NCBI GenBank assembly: GCA_021732245.1
Contig: JAKFVJ010000074.1
Location: forward strand, 1 to 7,367
Source: Candidatus Obscuribacterales bacterium
GTDB lineage: Bacteria; Cyanobacteriota; Vampirovibrionia; Obscuribacterales; Obscuribacteraceae
DNA: 7,367 bases
Direction: 5' to 3'
Numbering within the stretch: the stretch's first letter is position 1; every line of letters starts with the position of its first letter. A program made the position numbers and the translations under genes. Below the pieces are notes generated by a model that ran no database searches, had not been told where the DNA came from, and worked only from the letters and a program-made list of their open reading frames with translations. This document shows positions 1 through 6,209 of this stretch, in pieces.

Positions 1-800
1 GGGACGAAATCTTTTTGAATGCTATTCACCCAACAGCCAAGCGCTAGCTGTTGTCCGTATTTGGGATTGCGTGGGTATGGCTTGTATCCAACTTTCCAGT
101 CGTATTTGATTTGTCCTTGCCAGACAATGCCGTCGGAGTCATCGAGAATGGTTAAGTGGTCGCCGTCTTTTAGATGCACCTGATCTTCATATGGATTTTG
201 CCGATGAGCATATTCGGTGACAATCCAGTGAAAGCCTTCGGAGCCTGTCTCGCAGTAGACATCGAGAAAACCTTTTTTGATTTTGCCGGTCGCATCGTCT
301 AGTGCACTGTCCTCTATCACCGAATCAACAATGTCCAGTCCTTGCAGGAAAGGCACAACGTCTGGATGGCAGCGAATATTACAGAGTGGAAATTCCTTAC
401 CACTAATATCGCTTATTAATCCGCTTGTGAATATTTTGTTGAACTTAGTGTAGAGATAGCTTTTGAAGGCGACGAATGTGAGGAAGTCTGCCTCTTTGTA
501 TTCTGTTGTTTGTAGTTTTAGATAGGGCGGTAGATCTTTGAAAAACACCGTGTAGCGTTTGTGTTCCGTTTCTTTCTTGATACGTATTGAGACAAGCGTT
601 GCCCGGTTGGAAAGTATTTGTCTGTGGATTTCTCTGGGTATGGGTTGTTGATTTTCACGAAGAAAAGCGACGAGTATCCCACGCATTGTCCCGACAGGCA
701 CCCAGGTAGAAGTTACTTTGCCGTTTTTCTTGCAGTAGTTGTCGAACAAATTACCAAACCAAAGCATGTGCTGCATTGGTGTTAGAACTAGATCTTGCAT
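1..800 (-). CDS. Unrecognised protein, N-terminal 266 residues (cut by left edge)
   Basis: An open frame runs on the minus strand from an ATG at 800 to the left edge with no stop, so the C-terminus lies outside the window. The start is supported by GAGGA at 808-812, seven bases upstream. No signal peptide or membrane segment is visible, so a cytoplasmic protein is likely. Residues about 1-130 are mixed helix and strand with many basic and aromatic residues. Residues about 177-260 look beta-rich and include CETGSEGFHW (183-192), KDGDHLTILDDSDGIVWQG (211-229), then a PYPRNPKYGQQ stretch (241-251) and GCWV (255-258). The run of a DGD turn, a short strand, an acidic turn and a VWxG strand looks like a small beta-barrel or sandwich module. 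I do not recognise the family and assign no function. It lies 140 bp downstream of the cationic peptide gene on the same strand, with repeats between, so it may have its own promoter. Confidence 0.85.
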   Translation of the reverse strand, partial: MQDLVLTPMQHMLWFGNLFDNYCKKNGKVTSTWVPVGTMRGILVAFLRENQQPIPREIHRQILSNRATLVSIRIKKETEHKRYTVFFKDLPPYLKLQTTEYKEADFLTFVAFKSYLYTKFNKIFTSGLISDISGKEFPLCNIRCHPDVVPFLQGLDIVDSVIEDSALDDATGKIKKGFLDVYCETGSEGFHWIVTEYAHRQNPYEDQVHLKDGDHLTILDDSDGIVWQGQIKYDWKVGYKPYPRNPKYGQQLALGCWVNSIQKDFV

Positions 801-830
801 TAATATGTCCTCAGCGAAGAAAGAATGCAA

Positions 831-849
831 GGGCGCATGCAATGCGCCC
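831..849. repeat. Short perfect inverted repeat (8-bp stem, 3-nt loop)
   Basis: GGGCGCAT at 831-838 pairs perfectly with ATGCGCCC at 842-849 around the loop GCA. On the minus strand the hairpin is followed by a moderately T-rich stretch (TTGCATTCTTTCTT), so it could end transcripts of the cationic peptide gene. The GC-rich core and flanks also resemble short dispersed palindromes (REP-like) found in many bacterial genomes. Copy number cannot be judged from one window. Confidence 0.6.
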
Positions 850-864
850 CTACAACGAACCGGA

Positions 865-978
865 TTAGCGGCAATATCCGTAGCGATGTCGCCCAGATAT
901 CGTTAGCGGCGATATCCGTGGCGATGTCGCCCAAATATCGTTAGCGACAGTGGCCGTGGCGATGTCGTCTGTAATTGA
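865..978. repeat. Three tandem 38-bp repeat units at the 3' end of the cationic peptide gene
   Basis: Units begin with TTAGCG at 865, 903 and 941, an exact 38-bp period. Units 865-902 and 903-940 differ at only 3 of 38 positions. The third unit (941-978) is more diverged but shares the GGCGATGTCG core and the CCGTGGCGATGTCG block with the middle unit. The third unit contains the stop codon and last codons of the 941-1216 gene; the other two lie beyond the stop. On the minus strand each unit reads as about nine codons of a similar peptide followed by TAA: RRHRHGHCR, GRHRHGYRR and GRHRYGYCR. There are no spacers, so this is not a CRISPR array. Confidence 0.8.
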
Positions 979-1216
979 AGTGACGGTATCGCTTCATTCG
1001 GAATTGACGATGACGCCGGCGTTGGCCGCATTGAATGGGCTGGTAGTATCCACGCTGAGTCCAGTATGGATAGCGCCGATATGAACCCGGGCAGGAATAG
1101 TTGTCGTAACAACCAGAGTTGTTGTAACAGCGGTTATCTGCCGACGCGGGTTCAACGCTGCCGACGTTCAAGGCAAAAATCATTGTCAGAGGTAGAAGTA
1201 GTTTTGCAATGTTCAT
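941..1216 (-). CDS. Small secreted Arg/Tyr/His/Cys-rich cationic protein (91 aa)
   Basis: The ATG at 1216 is preceded by a strong AAGGAG six bases upstream. Residues 1-26 form a signal peptide: a short basic start, a hydrophobic core (LLLPLTMIFALNV) and a likely cleavage after ASA. The predicted mature part of 65 residues has about 15 Arg, 10 Tyr, 5 His and 5 Cys (C30, C36, C42, C63, C90). The first half is Cys/Tyr/Asn/Gly-rich; the last 26 residues are almost purely basic-aromatic and end HRHGHCR. It is therefore exported and strongly positively charged, and could bind cell-wall polymers, nucleic acid or metal, or act as a peptide effector; the sequence does not decide. It follows the XRE gene after 27 bp with no terminator between, so cotranscription is likely. 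Its 3' end is part of a 38-bp tandem repeat. I recognise no family. Low complexity calls for some caution, but the RBS and signal peptide make it a credible gene. Confidence 0.75.
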   Translation of the reverse strand: MNIAKLLLPLTMIFALNVGSVEPASADNRCYNNSGCYDNYSCPGSYRRYPYWTQRGYYQPIQCGQRRRHRQFRMKRYRHFNYRRHRHGHCR

Positions 1217-1243
1217 ATTTGACTCCTTGCAAATTGGTTGTGA

Positions 1244-1684
1244 TTATCTTTTCTTCTTTGGCGGCTTCGCAGAAAGACGAGCTTTTGCATTTAGGGCACC
1301 CATTACGCGTTGCATGTAGGCAACGGTTACGTTTTGATATGCCGTTTGCTCATCGCTTTGAATTTTGCGAGCCTCTTCGCCTAGAAGTGCTGCCAAATCC
1401 ACCTGTGATAAGCCGTGGGCTATTCGCAGGCAGACTAGTTGTTGTCCGAGTCCGACGAACTCGAAAAGTTTTGGCAGCTTTCCTTCTTTGAGTTGCTCAT
1501 AAACAGCCAGATCTTTTCTTGCTGTTTTTAGCTTTCTCATATCAGGAGTCATCAGCCGCTTGCGTTCTTTGCGGCTGATGCCGTCTCGTTTGTATTTTTG
1601 ACTCTGTTTGATGACTTGGCTGCTTAGTTTGGTCAAATCCCTTTTTGCGGCCAGGTACTCTGAGTCTGAAAGTATGAAAGACAT
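1244..1684 (-). CDS. XRE-family helix-turn-helix DNA-binding protein with N-terminal helical region
   Basis: This 146-residue protein starts at the ATG at 1684, seven bases after AGGAAG. Residues about 8-68 are highly charged and helical (probably coiled coil), ending in VYEQLKEGKLP. Residues about 77-131 form an XRE/Cro-like HTH, with LRIAHGLSQVDLAALLG (86-102) as the core helices, then IQSDEQ and a final helix to about 131. The tail is basic (KPPKKKR). The order, helical region, YExLxxG linker, then HTH, matches a widespread family of small XRE regulators or antitoxin-like proteins (family knowledge). No toxin-sized partner is adjacent. Position in the cluster suggests it controls the upstream dioxygenase gene, itself, and perhaps the secreted peptide gene downstream (inference). 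The RBS overlaps the preceding stop codon, which points to coupled translation. Confidence 0.9.
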   Translation of the reverse strand: MSFILSDSEYLAAKRDLTKLSSQVIKQSQKYKRDGISRKERKRLMTPDMRKLKTARKDLAVYEQLKEGKLPKLFEFVGLGQQLVCLRIAHGLSQVDLAALLGEEARKIQSDEQTAYQNVTVAYMQRVMGALNAKARLSAKPPKKKR

Positions 1685-1691
1685 GCAACGT

Positions 1692-1697
1692 CTTCCT
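1692..1697 (-). promoter_or_regulatory. RBS of the XRE gene overlapping the dioxygenase stop codon
   Basis: On the minus strand the sequence reads TAGGAAG, then seven bases and an ATG: the dioxygenase stop TAG shares its A and G with the AGGAAG ribosome binding site. Ribosomes finishing the dioxygenase would stop on the RBS of the next gene, which favours translational coupling and fixed relative amounts of the two proteins. Confidence 0.75.
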
Positions 1698-2661
1698 ACA
1701 GGGATTCCAGTGTGGAGAATCGAAGCAAAGCGCTTTCTACAACGGGTGCTTCATCCTCTTCCTTCACAGTTACGACAAATTTGGCCTTGTGGAATCGCCA
1801 ATGGCCGCTTCGTAAATTTGTGTCGCGTCCTGAGATCTTTTTGTTTTCCAGATGAATGCGCAGTCTGCTGTTGCCCAGCTTCTTGTTGATCATCTGGGTA
1901 AATCTGTCCATACCCACGCCGAGGTATGCGGCGTCTTCATAGGACTGTGCGATCTTCTTCATGTTTTCCGGCAAAGTGCCAACTTCGCAAGCAGCTAGAA
2001 TCATGGTCTGGTCGACAAGCTTTTCGATGCTCATTTCTCGTGCGCGGTTGAGATTCGGTTTTGGCATCAATTTACGCATGACAAAATTGAAAACACCAAC
2101 TTGGGCGTCGGCGAATAAGAAGCTAACGACCGGTAAATAATGAACGACAAGCTCCGGATTGAAGAAGCCCGGTCGTTTGATGTCCAATTGATTGTACGGA
2201 TCGTCTTGGAAGTAAAGTTGTGTGATTAGCTCGGAATATCCTTCTGCTTCGACAAGGATATGTACATGAGCTGGTCGTGCCTCTAGTCCTTCATCAGGAA
2301 TAGGGTAGTTGCCGGGACGTAGGAAAGTAAACGAATAGGAATTGCTCAGTAAAAGCGAATCAGCCTTTACGCGTCCTCGGTAAGTGTGCTGTGATGGTGG
2401 TATGTCTACCGGATTGCCTTTTGCATCTTGATTGTCATAGATGCCGTCGGGATCGGCTAGCCATACATGCACGGTTGGGTTCGGGACAATTGATCCATCG
2501 GTGGAAAAAATTTGTCCGGATAATCTATGAAGAATGCCCTTTACTCCTTGCGGAGCCATGTGTGATTGCCTTGGCGAATCTAGAAGGAAATATGGTCCTT
2601 CTACTTGCCTTGGCGTGGGCATCATATGTCGAGACTGTGAAAGTGTTTTTCTCTTTGACAT
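1696..2661 (-). CDS. Intradiol ring-cleavage dioxygenase with unusual C-terminal extension
   Basis: This 321-residue protein belongs to the non-heme Fe(III) intradiol dioxygenases (catechol 1,2- and protocatechuate 3,4-dioxygenase superfamily), which open catechol-type rings between the two hydroxyls using O2. Seen in the sequence: TPRQVEGPYF (16-25), the usual entry motif; VHVWLADPDGIYDN (64-77) with ligand Tyr75; RPGNYPIP (115-122) with ligand Tyr119; and RPAHVH (129-134) with ligands His132 and His134. All four expected iron ligands are present. There is no Tat or Sec signal and no N-terminal helical dimer domain of the CatA type. After the core strand ITQLYFQDDPYN (146-157) about 150 residues follow that the usual short enzymes lack. 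They include a helical stretch (about 205-262) and a late strand-like KAKFVVTV (292-299) that might be the final strand of the fold. The start at 2661 has GGAGA upstream. No catabolic partner gene is nearby, so the substrate is unknown. Confidence 0.9.
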   Translation of the reverse strand: MSKRKTLSQSRHMMPTPRQVEGPYFLLDSPRQSHMAPQGVKGILHRLSGQIFSTDGSIVPNPTVHVWLADPDGIYDNQDAKGNPVDIPPSQHTYRGRVKADSLLLSNSYSFTFLRPGNYPIPDEGLEARPAHVHILVEAEGYSELITQLYFQDDPYNQLDIKRPGFFNPELVVHYLPVVSFLFADAQVGVFNFVMRKLMPKPNLNRAREMSIEKLVDQTMILAACEVGTLPENMKKIAQSYEDAAYLGVGMDRFTQMINKKLGNSRLRIHLENKKISGRDTNLRSGHWRFHKAKFVVTVKEEDEAPVVESALLRFSTLESL

Positions 2662-2691
2662 GTTGATGTTCTCCGAAGTGATTCTTATTGA

Positions 2692-2729
2692 CGCAAAACA
2701 AAGGCGCCTGCCCTGGGGACAGACGCCTT
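2692..2729 (-). terminator. Intrinsic terminator of the small membrane protein gene
   Basis: Positions 2701-2713 and 2717-2729 pair over 13 positions on the minus-strand transcript (two G-U pairs) around a 3-nt loop. The stem starts AAGGCG and ends CGCCTT and is followed by TTGTTTTG. It lies 17 bp after the stop at 2747 and upstream of the dioxygenase start at 2661, so it separates the two genes into different transcripts. Confidence 0.85.
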
Positions 2730-2746
2730 GTCTTGCAGGTCGGTGT

Positions 2747-3247
2747 TTAACCGAAGAGTCGGCTTAGTGCCTTGTAGAGAAGCACTACGCCGGAGAGGTA
2801 GGCGAGGCCGGCACCAGCCGCTACGCCTTGCAGCAACAATCCACCGGCTGGAACCAGCAGAAGTGATGCCAATGTTAGTCCGGCGGTTGCATAAAGCAAC
2901 GCCAAACCTACAGCACCCTCGGGATCGATTTTGCTGGGATCAAATGGCTTGAGAACGCCGTAGCGAGCGTTGGCCATTCCGAGGAAAAGTGCCACCGGAT
3001 ACGTGAGCAAAACCGCCGGCGAAAAACTTTCGATGTTCAACGCACCTAGATTTATTGCCGGAGTTTGCAATGCAAAGGCAGCTGAGACGAAGAATACAAG
3101 AAATAGCGGAATTCTTGTGAGCATCTCGAAGTTCATAAATTCCGTGTCTTTCTGTCTGAACTTTGTGGTCATGATGTGTGAGATCAGTCTGCCGACTAAG
3201 ACAGTGGCAAGTACTGAAAGGACATAAGGTAGTGTAATTGCGTCCAT
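2747..3247 (-). CDS. Small multi-pass membrane protein of unknown function (166 aa)
   Basis: The start at 3247 follows AGGAG by nine bases. Hydrophobic segments suitable for membrane helices lie at about residues 7-26, 44-62, 73-91, 112-132 and 135-157, giving four or five spans. The loop 27-43 is charged (TTKFRQKDTEF), as is the loop 95-110 (RYGVLKPFDPSKIDPE). The last two segments are rich in Gly, Ala and Leu, consistent with close helix packing. There is no signal peptide distinct from the first helix and no catalytic motif. I do not recognise the family. The gene stands alone: the palindromic element lies upstream and a strong terminator lies downstream. Confidence 0.85.
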   Translation of the reverse strand: MDAITLPYVLSVLATVLVGRLISHIMTTKFRQKDTEFMNFEMLTRIPLFLVFFVSAAFALQTPAINLGALNIESFSPAVLLTYPVALFLGMANARYGVLKPFDPSKIDPEGAVGLALLYATAGLTLASLLLVPAGGLLLQGVAAGAGLAYLSGVVLLYKALSRLFG

Positions 3248-3279
3248 GTGTTTTTACTCCTGTGGGGGTTAAATAGGTG

Positions 3280-3401
3280 TTTTGTCATTCTGAGGAGCGC
3301 AGCGACGAAGAATCTGCTGCGTAGAAACACGTTCAAGTCGATAAACGCAAACGTCGTATCGTTACGGTAGATTCTTCGGCTAGTGCCTCAGAATGACAAA
3401 A
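3280..3401. repeat. 122-bp imperfect palindrome, probable non-autonomous dispersed element
   Basis: The outer arms, TTTTGTCATTCTGAGG (3280-3295) and CCTCAGAATGACAAAA (3386-3401), are perfect 16-bp inverted repeats. After a bulge, CGAAGAATCT (3306-3315) pairs perfectly with AGATTCTTCG (3369-3378). The centre (3316-3368) pairs only weakly. The core words GTCATTCTGAGG and CGAAGAATCT resemble a dispersed palindromic repeat I recall from many bacterial genomes. No direct target duplication is visible at the ends. It fills the gap between the GHL10 stop (3407) and the membrane protein start (3247), so the long RNA hairpin would also act at the 3' end of the GHL10 transcript. Confidence 0.8.
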
Positions 3402-3406
3402 TCGTT

Positions 3407-5275
3407 CTAGTCGTCTGAATCGGTAAGTGTATTTACCGGCGTCAGTAGTTCTTTCGTCTTTGCTCTTTGGATTGCATAGACAAGAACGGACTTGATGTCG
3501 TTTAGTGAATCGTTCAGGTACACAACTCTGAGATTGCGTTTCACTAACTTCTCCAGGCTCAACCATTTGTTGATGGACTTCTGTAGATCTTCGACCTTCT
3601 CCATGACGGCTTGCAGGTCTTGGGATTTACTTGTGTCATTGACTTGCAAGAGTGCTTGTCGAACTTCTTCGACTTGCGTAAGAATTTGGCTGTCCTCTTC
3701 TTGAGTAGCCAAAACTTGCTTGCAAGTTCCGCCGGAGCATTTGTAAATGCATGCGGCGAATTCATCAAACATAAGTTGCGTGCCGCGTACTGGCTGCAGG
3801 TGTGGCGAAGCAACTGCCGGTTTGCGATAGGGACCCAACTTGAGATACTTGATTTTCTCAGCATCTAGTTGAGCTGTCGCGAAACCTGTTGTACCTAGCG
3901 CTCCCATTTTGCGCGATTCGTCTATACGATCAATCACGCCTACTCCGTCTGCGATACGGAAGTAAGGAACACTTGGGTAGACAAAGCAACCACTGCCAAC
4001 GGAGCGTTTGACAAACTTGGAATCAGCAACGAAGACATCCAACGACTCGTCATAAGTCATTGGATTGAGCGTGTCAATCCAGCCATTCTGAGTCCAGGGT
4101 TCCCAGTCTTGCTGAATAATGCTCAGGCGCAATTCACGTCTGAAAGCATAGACGGCACCGGAAACAACAAGATTCGGTTTGGCTCTTTTAAGAGTCAAAG
4201 AAATGTCTTGCACGAACTTGCTGACCTTGGAAGTTTTCCAAGCTTGCCAGGCTTGTCTTGTTTTTTCGTCGAGATTGGACAAGCTCAAACCGGTTTCTTT
4301 TTCAAACGCAGCTCGGCTGGCTTTGTCGTATCCAACTTCCGTGCCGACTTTCTGGAAGGGAAAGCGAATGTAATCGAGTTGAAGTCCATCGATATCCTTG
4401 CGGGACACTTCGAGAATCATCGCCTTGAGAAATTCGCAACCGGGAATGTTGGCTGGGCTTATCCAAGTTTCCTTGTCAGCCTGAGGTGGAAAGACAGAAC
4501 CGTTAGACGCGCGCAAGGACCAATCCGGATGCTTTTCAATGACAGGACCAGGATAATCACCTGGCTTGCCGAGCATGGGGTTGAGACCTCTATTGCCTAC
4601 AGCAAAAACTCTTGCCCAGACATGGAATTCCATGCCACGCTTGCGTGCTTCTTGCAGGGCGCACGTAAGCGGATCGTATCCGTCGGCAAGCTTGGGATAC
4701 TTAGGCAACAAGTCACTGTCGCACATCGCATATCCGCCGTTGTTGTACTCGAAGTAGACAACGTTGAAGTGGGCTTGCTCAATTGTGTTGAACAAGTCAG
4801 TCATGCCTCTGGCGTCTTTAGTGCCGACAATTGTGCCGCGATCAAGCCAAATGCAGCGGGCTTCAACTGCTCTGCTTGGCATAGACATGCCATATGCTAG
4901 AGCGAATGTGCTGCGCGCTTGTCTGTATTCGTTGCGGGCTTTGTCGACTTGATTTGCAGCAGCCGCTTCGTTGAAAGCTTTTTGATGCGTTTGAGCTTGC
5001 TGTTGTGTCTTTTTCACTTCAGCCATCGGCACATCAAGATTTAGCTGTTGTGCTGTTTGAATTGAATCGGCAAGAGCATTGGCGCGTTCGTCCAAGTCTG
5101 CGCGCATTGTCGCATAATCAACCGTGCGTTCGTCAGCAATTATCTGAGAAGCTTGGTTGTTATCAAACAACATCGGGTCTTCGGCGAATGCCGGAGACAA
5201 ATTTGTGAGTGTAAGCATCGCCAGTGCAAACGCCAAAGCGCGCGCGACGCCTGATTTTTTAACCAAGCTTCTCAT
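3407..5275 (-). CDS. Secreted GHL10-type (DUF187-like) glycoside hydrolase, 622 aa
   Basis: The start at 5275 has GGAG eight bases upstream. Residues 1-31 form a Sec signal peptide (KK near the start, core ALAFALAMLTLTNL, cleavage after AFA) with no lipobox Cys. Residues about 50-130 are helical and Gln/Ala-rich, a likely coiled-coil spacer. Residues about 139-475 match the GHL10 glycosidase-like barrel: ARCIWLDRGTIV at its start, FNVVYFEYNNGGY (170-182), EFHVWARVF (216-224), DIDGLQLDYIRFP (294-306, the most conserved motif, with D296 and D301) and NPMTYD (404-409). Residues about 525-610 are again helical. A Cys cluster (C509, C513, C518) lies between barrel and tail and could form a disulfide-held turn. 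E. coli DigH (YddW) of this family cuts denuded peptidoglycan glycans, so a cell-wall role is plausible but inferred. The gene is flanked by a terminator upstream and a palindrome downstream and is probably transcribed alone. Confidence 0.9.
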   Translation of the reverse strand: MRSLVKKSGVARALAFALAMLTLTNLSPAFAEDPMLFDNNQASQIIADERTVDYATMRADLDERANALADSIQTAQQLNLDVPMAEVKKTQQQAQTHQKAFNEAAAANQVDKARNEYRQARSTFALAYGMSMPSRAVEARCIWLDRGTIVGTKDARGMTDLFNTIEQAHFNVVYFEYNNGGYAMCDSDLLPKYPKLADGYDPLTCALQEARKRGMEFHVWARVFAVGNRGLNPMLGKPGDYPGPVIEKHPDWSLRASNGSVFPPQADKETWISPANIPGCEFLKAMILEVSRKDIDGLQLDYIRFPFQKVGTEVGYDKASRAAFEKETGLSLSNLDEKTRQAWQAWKTSKVSKFVQDISLTLKRAKPNLVVSGAVYAFRRELRLSIIQQDWEPWTQNGWIDTLNPMTYDESLDVFVADSKFVKRSVGSGCFVYPSVPYFRIADGVGVIDRIDESRKMGALGTTGFATAQLDAEKIKYLKLGPYRKPAVASPHLQPVRGTQLMFDEFAACIYKCSGGTCKQVLATQEEDSQILTQVEEVRQALLQVNDTSKSQDLQAVMEKVEDLQKSINKWLSLEKLVKRNLRVVYLNDSLNDIKSVLVYAIQRAKTKELLTPVNTLTDSDD

Positions 5276-5290
5276 AGCTGCATCTCCAAT

Positions 5291-5318
5291 GAAAAAAGGC
5301 GCCGCTTTAGCTGCGCCT
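5291..5318 (-). terminator. Intrinsic terminator of the TPR protein gene
   Basis: On the minus strand AGGCGCAGC, loop TAAA, then GCGGCGCCT form a nine-position stem with one mismatch, followed by a run of T (plus-strand A at 5292-5297). It lies 22 bp after the TPR stop and 16 bp upstream of the GHL10 start, so any separate GHL10 promoter must overlap it, or GHL10 is expressed partly by read-through. Confidence 0.85.
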
Positions 5319-5339
5319 CGTAAAGTTGTCTAGTTGAGA

Positions 5340-6203
5340 CTATTTTTTCGGAGTCTCAGTGCAAAGGTCTCTGATTTTTTGGCGGAGCTGCCGTGCTTCA
5401 GAGCCTGCGGGATGATTGCGATCGACTATTTTCAAGCCTTCGACGTAAAGCGTTACCGCTTTAGTCTTGTCTCCTAGCCGAGCAGCTAAATCCGCCAAGT
5501 TGTAATACGACTCGACAAGGAAAGGACTGCTTTTGCCGTAGATGGATACGCGGATGTTATGCGCTCTTTCTCGCAAATCCAATTCTTTCTGGTAGTTCCT
5601 TTGGATTTTTTGCAAATTGGCGAGTCTGTCCAAGCAACGAGCCACCTCGTAGTTGTCCGACAATTGCGTTTCGACCTTGACGGTCACTTTTGTTGGAAGA
5701 TCCGGCGGTCCGAATTCTTCCGTCAGTTTAAGAGCCGTCTGTAGAGCTTCCTCGGCTTTGACGAAATCTTTTGCTGCAATGTATGTATCGGCCAAGTCAT
5801 TGTATGTTTCAACAAGAAAGATGCCGTTTCTGCCAAGGGCTTTTTGTGTGTTGAGTAGCTCCTGAAAAATTTCAACTGCGCCTTTGTATTTGCCTTGATT
5901 TTTCATTTCGTTGGCAACGCTGCCGGCTAGTTCTCTGAGATCGCTTTCCAGCCCGCGCTCCTTTGTCGTCTCTCTCAGCAGCAACACCACTTGCGGCTGT
6001 ATCCGTTCAGGATATTCCATCATGTGTTGGTCCCAAGCGGAGGTAATGTTCTCGCCGCGAGTCATGTCGTATTGCACGCATGCCGGCAAGCTGTATGAAG
6101 TAATTATGGGCTTTGCGTCCAGCTTGAAATAAGCAAGACCAAAAACCGCCAGGAAAATCACGGTGATAAATGTCACCGATGCATCTCTTAACCCATTATT
6201 CAT
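5340..6203 (-). CDS. Membrane-anchored TPR-repeat protein (287 aa)
   Basis: The frame is open from an ATG at 6260, but the ATG at 6203 is chosen because GGAGGT stands six bases before it and because the extra 19 residues include nothing recognisable. Residues about 9-27 (SVTFITVIFLAVFGLAYF) form one uncleaved N-terminal membrane helix. The rest, rich in charged residues, probably faces outside the cytoplasm as a scaffold. Four TPR-like helical pairs can be seen: about 90-123 (ANEMKNQGKYKGAVEIFQEL), 130-164 (YNDLADTYIAAKDFVKAEEA), 187-220 (LDRLANLQKIQRNYQKELDL) and 229-262 (YYNLADLAARLGDKTKAVTL). The spacing of about 40 residues resembles kinesin light chain-type TPRs. TPR arrays bind proteins; the partner is unknown. 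It is followed by its own terminator, so a link with the GHL10 gene is only by position. Confidence 0.88.
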   Translation of the reverse strand: MNNGLRDASVTFITVIFLAVFGLAYFKLDAKPIITSYSLPACVQYDMTRGENITSAWDQHMMEYPERIQPQVVLLLRETTKERGLESDLRELAGSVANEMKNQGKYKGAVEIFQELLNTQKALGRNGIFLVETYNDLADTYIAAKDFVKAEEALQTALKLTEEFGPPDLPTKVTVKVETQLSDNYEVARCLDRLANLQKIQRNYQKELDLRERAHNIRVSIYGKSSPFLVESYYNLADLAARLGDKTKAVTLYVEGLKIVDRNHPAGSEARQLRQKIRDLCTETPKK

Positions 6204-6209
6204 AGGTTG

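Noticed and set aside
865..978. CRISPR array
   Set aside because: The three 38-bp units are directly joined with no spacers, and no cas gene is present.
903..1112. 69-codon minus-strand ORF in another frame of the secreted peptide gene
   Set aside because: It lacks an RBS and overlaps the better-supported 91-residue gene. Its end, GRHRHGYRR, only reflects the tandem repeat in the shifted frame.
1066..1491. 141-codon plus-strand ORF opposite the secreted peptide and XRE genes
   Set aside because: It lies across two well-supported minus-strand genes and their junction; the translation is Arg/Cys-rich nonsense without a motif.
1244..1684. Antitoxin of a toxin-antitoxin pair
   Set aside because: The HTH family includes antitoxin-like proteins, but neither neighbour looks like a toxin: one is a dioxygenase and the other has a Sec signal peptide.
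3333..3566. 77-codon minus-strand ORF spanning the palindrome and GHL10 3' end
   Set aside because: It is out of frame with the GHL10 gene, and half of it is repeat sequence; no RBS.
4109..4900. 263-codon plus-strand ORF opposite the GHL10 gene
   Set aside because: It is fully antisense to well-conserved GHL10 motifs, has no convincing RBS and its translation shows no domain; it is a shadow of the coding strand.
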